Shown in pieces: positions 62,865 to 64,000 of a DNA stretch of 64,000 nt; the stretch's first letter is position 1, and each line of letters opens with the position of its first letter. The notes beneath the pieces were generated by a model, which was not told the DNA's origin, did no database searches, and saw only the letters and a program-made list of their open reading frames with translations. Origin of the DNA: Aporhodopirellula aestuarii (GTDB lineage: Bacteria > Planctomycetota > Planctomycetia > Pirellulales > Pirellulaceae); NCBI RefSeq assembly GCF_023701485.1, contig NZ_JAMQBK010000039.1:62001-126000 (forward strand), given 5' to 3'. The translations under genes were made by a program, and so were the position numbers.

Positions 62865-64000
62865 TTAACTGAAACGGTTGATGCGGAATAGATCCAAGTT
62901 GAAGTCGTGGGTGTCGCCGACCGCCAAATGCATTGCGATTTCGCCGAGAACGCTCGTGAACTTGAATCCATGACCCGAAAGTCCTGCGATCACAACGACG
63001 TTGAGATGCTCGGGCAACGTGTCAATCAGAAAGTGTTCGTCACTGGTCATCGTGTAGTAACATCCCGCGTGGGATCGCAAGTGAGTCGTCGCACCGGGCA
63101 AGTGCTCGCGAACGAATTCTTGCACAAGTCGAAGGTCTTCCGCATCGGTGGCATAGTCGCCGCGGGTCGGTATCTCGACGCTTTGGCCGCCGCTGTGACG
63201 CGCAACCTTGATGCCGTTGTCATCGATCGATGGGAATCCGTAAAAGTAGCCGCGAGGTAGCTCAAAGAAGAAGCATGGGAGATGCGGTGATTGATCGGAT
63301 TCGGCCGGCGCGGCGCTAAACCAGTACTGGTGTTTTCTCAGCACTTGCAATTGCACGCCCAGGCCGGACAAGACATGGCCGCTCCAGGGTCCGGCTGCGA
63401 TGATCAGCCGGGCGGCGGAATATCGGCCTTGATCGGTTTCGACCACAACACCCTCGGTTGTGGCCGACCAAGTCCGCACGGTTTCGTTGTGACGGCACAC
63501 GGCACCCTGATCCGCGGCACATTGCAAATAAGCGGCTACGCACGACTCCACCTTCAGATAGCCCGCGTTTGATTCAAAGACCGCCGCCATCTCGGAACTG
63601 GCGGAGAGTCCTGGCCAGCGGTTTTGAACTTGATCGATCAAGAGTTTTTCAATGTCCAGTCCGTATCGTTCGGCACTTCGGATCACACCAGGGACAACCA
63701 CGCCATCGACCGGTCCGACTTCGACCAGTCCGGTTCGTACAAACAACCGCTGGTCGGAGGCCTGCTCCAGCGACTCCCACAACTCATAGGCGCGTCGAAG
63801 CAACGGTATGTAGGCGGGGTGTTCAAAGTACGCCTGTCGAATCACACGCGTCTTTCCGTGCGAGCTGCCATGATTGTGCACGGGTGAGTATTGGTCGATT
63901 CCCAAAACTCTCAAACCGGCCAAAGCGGCATGGTACGCCGCCGCACTGCCGACACCGCCGAGCCCCAAGACAATCAAATCCCAATTCGAATCGGTATTCA
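62865..64000 (-). CDS. FAD-dependent sarcosine oxidase / N-methyltryptophan oxidase-like enzyme, 5' end at window edge
   Basis: About 378 residues visible. The FAD-binding fold starts with DLIVLGLGGVGSAAAYHAAL, followed by GSSHGKTRVIRQAYFEHP, typical of monomeric sarcosine oxidase/MTOX; GLSGHGFKFTSVLGE near the C-terminus is the second flavin site. Reading stays open to base 64000, and the last two bases would complete an ATG at 64001, giving MNTDSNWDLIVLG; the TTG at 63977 is internal. The reaction is oxidative demethylation of an N-methyl amino acid with release of formaldehyde and peroxide. The His and Cys that usually hold FAD covalently (HGS; AGCYYTMT) are present. Confidence 0.9.
   Translation of the reverse strand, partial: NTDSNWDLIVLGLGGVGSAAAYHAALAGLRVLGIDQYSPVHNHGSSHGKTRVIRQAYFEHPAYIPLLRRAYELWESLEQASDQRLFVRTGLVEVGPVDGVVVPGVIRSAERYGLDIEKLLIDQVQNRWPGLSASSEMAAVFESNAGYLKVESCVAAYLQCAADQGAVCRHNETVRTWSATTEGVVVETDQGRYSAARLIIAAGPWSGHVLSGLGVQLQVLRKHQYWFSAAPAESDQSPHLPCFFFELPRGYFYGFPSIDDNGIKVARHSGGQSVEIPTRGDYATDAEDLRLVQEFVREHLPGATTHLRSHAGCYYTMTSDEHFLIDTLPEHLNVVVIAGLSGHGFKFTSVLGEIAMHLAVGDTHDFNLDLFRINRFS

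Overview
The window looks like a planctomycete chromosome of the Rhodopirellula/Pirellulaceae type. The evidence is the planctomycete-typical families: DUF1549/DUF1553 cytochrome-like protein, Tat-exported DUF1501 protein, SHD1-domain protease, ECF sigma factor next to giant Ser/Thr kinases carrying WD40 repeats, and the DUF1257/DUF2997/AAA cluster. GC is moderate and coding density is lower than usual because of many decayed fragments. No rRNA, CRISPR array or phage structural gene is visible.

Layout. 1-5.7 kb is core-like: a DUF1549/DUF1553 gene (5' end outside the window), six tandem 98/103-bp repeats, and a DUF1501 gene. At 5.9 kb a tRNA-Gln is overlapped by the 3' end of a tyrosine recombinase, which opens an integrated element (integrase, DUF3987 protein, zinc-ribbon/Toprim primase, excisionase-like HTH, unknown protein; two palindromic operator-like sites). 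12.3-14.2 kb is a scar zone: a decayed copy of part of the 38-kb locus, a piece of hsdR, and an IS630-type element whose transposase has an internal stop. A secreted SHD1/trypsin-like protease with a DnaJ-like zinc finger follows, then a decayed tRNA-Leu-like sequence.

16.4-27.2 kb (minus strand) is the most interesting part: a seven-gene, nearly gapless operon of a zinc-ribbon P-loop GTPase (double-GTPase type), a GAP1-N2 membrane protein, a large helical membrane protein, a GYF-GYF membrane protein, a MotA/TolQ/ExbB-type channel and two ExbD-like single-span proteins. A divergent GYF/DUF4177 gene faces it. 28.4-35.5 kb (minus strand) is a second compact module: C39-like peptidase, two dynamin-like GTPases and an Hsp70-like membrane protein. 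35.7-40.4 kb (plus strand) is the DUF1257-DUF2997-AAA (Ycf35/Ycf46-like) cluster with small membrane proteins and a large conserved hypothetical.

40.3-58.7 kb is framed by two 579-bp direct repeats (3' end of the last cluster gene, its terminator, a hairpin-rich leader, and the start of a recombinase-like ORF). Between them lie an ISL3 transposase remnant, an ECF sigma factor, a 2,200-aa kinase-WD40-LRR-WD40 protein, several membrane or HEAT proteins, and a second kinase-WD40 protein whose DFG aspartate is alanine (probable pseudokinase). 58.9-62.6 kb holds a compact active-looking kinase, a DUF2971 protein, a broken OLD-type ATPase, small conserved proteins and an M28 peptidase fragment. At 62.9 kb a sarcosine oxidase/N-methyltryptophan oxidase-like flavoenzyme, running off the right edge, marks the return to ordinary chromosome.

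Family assignments are by eye from motifs; no database search was run.
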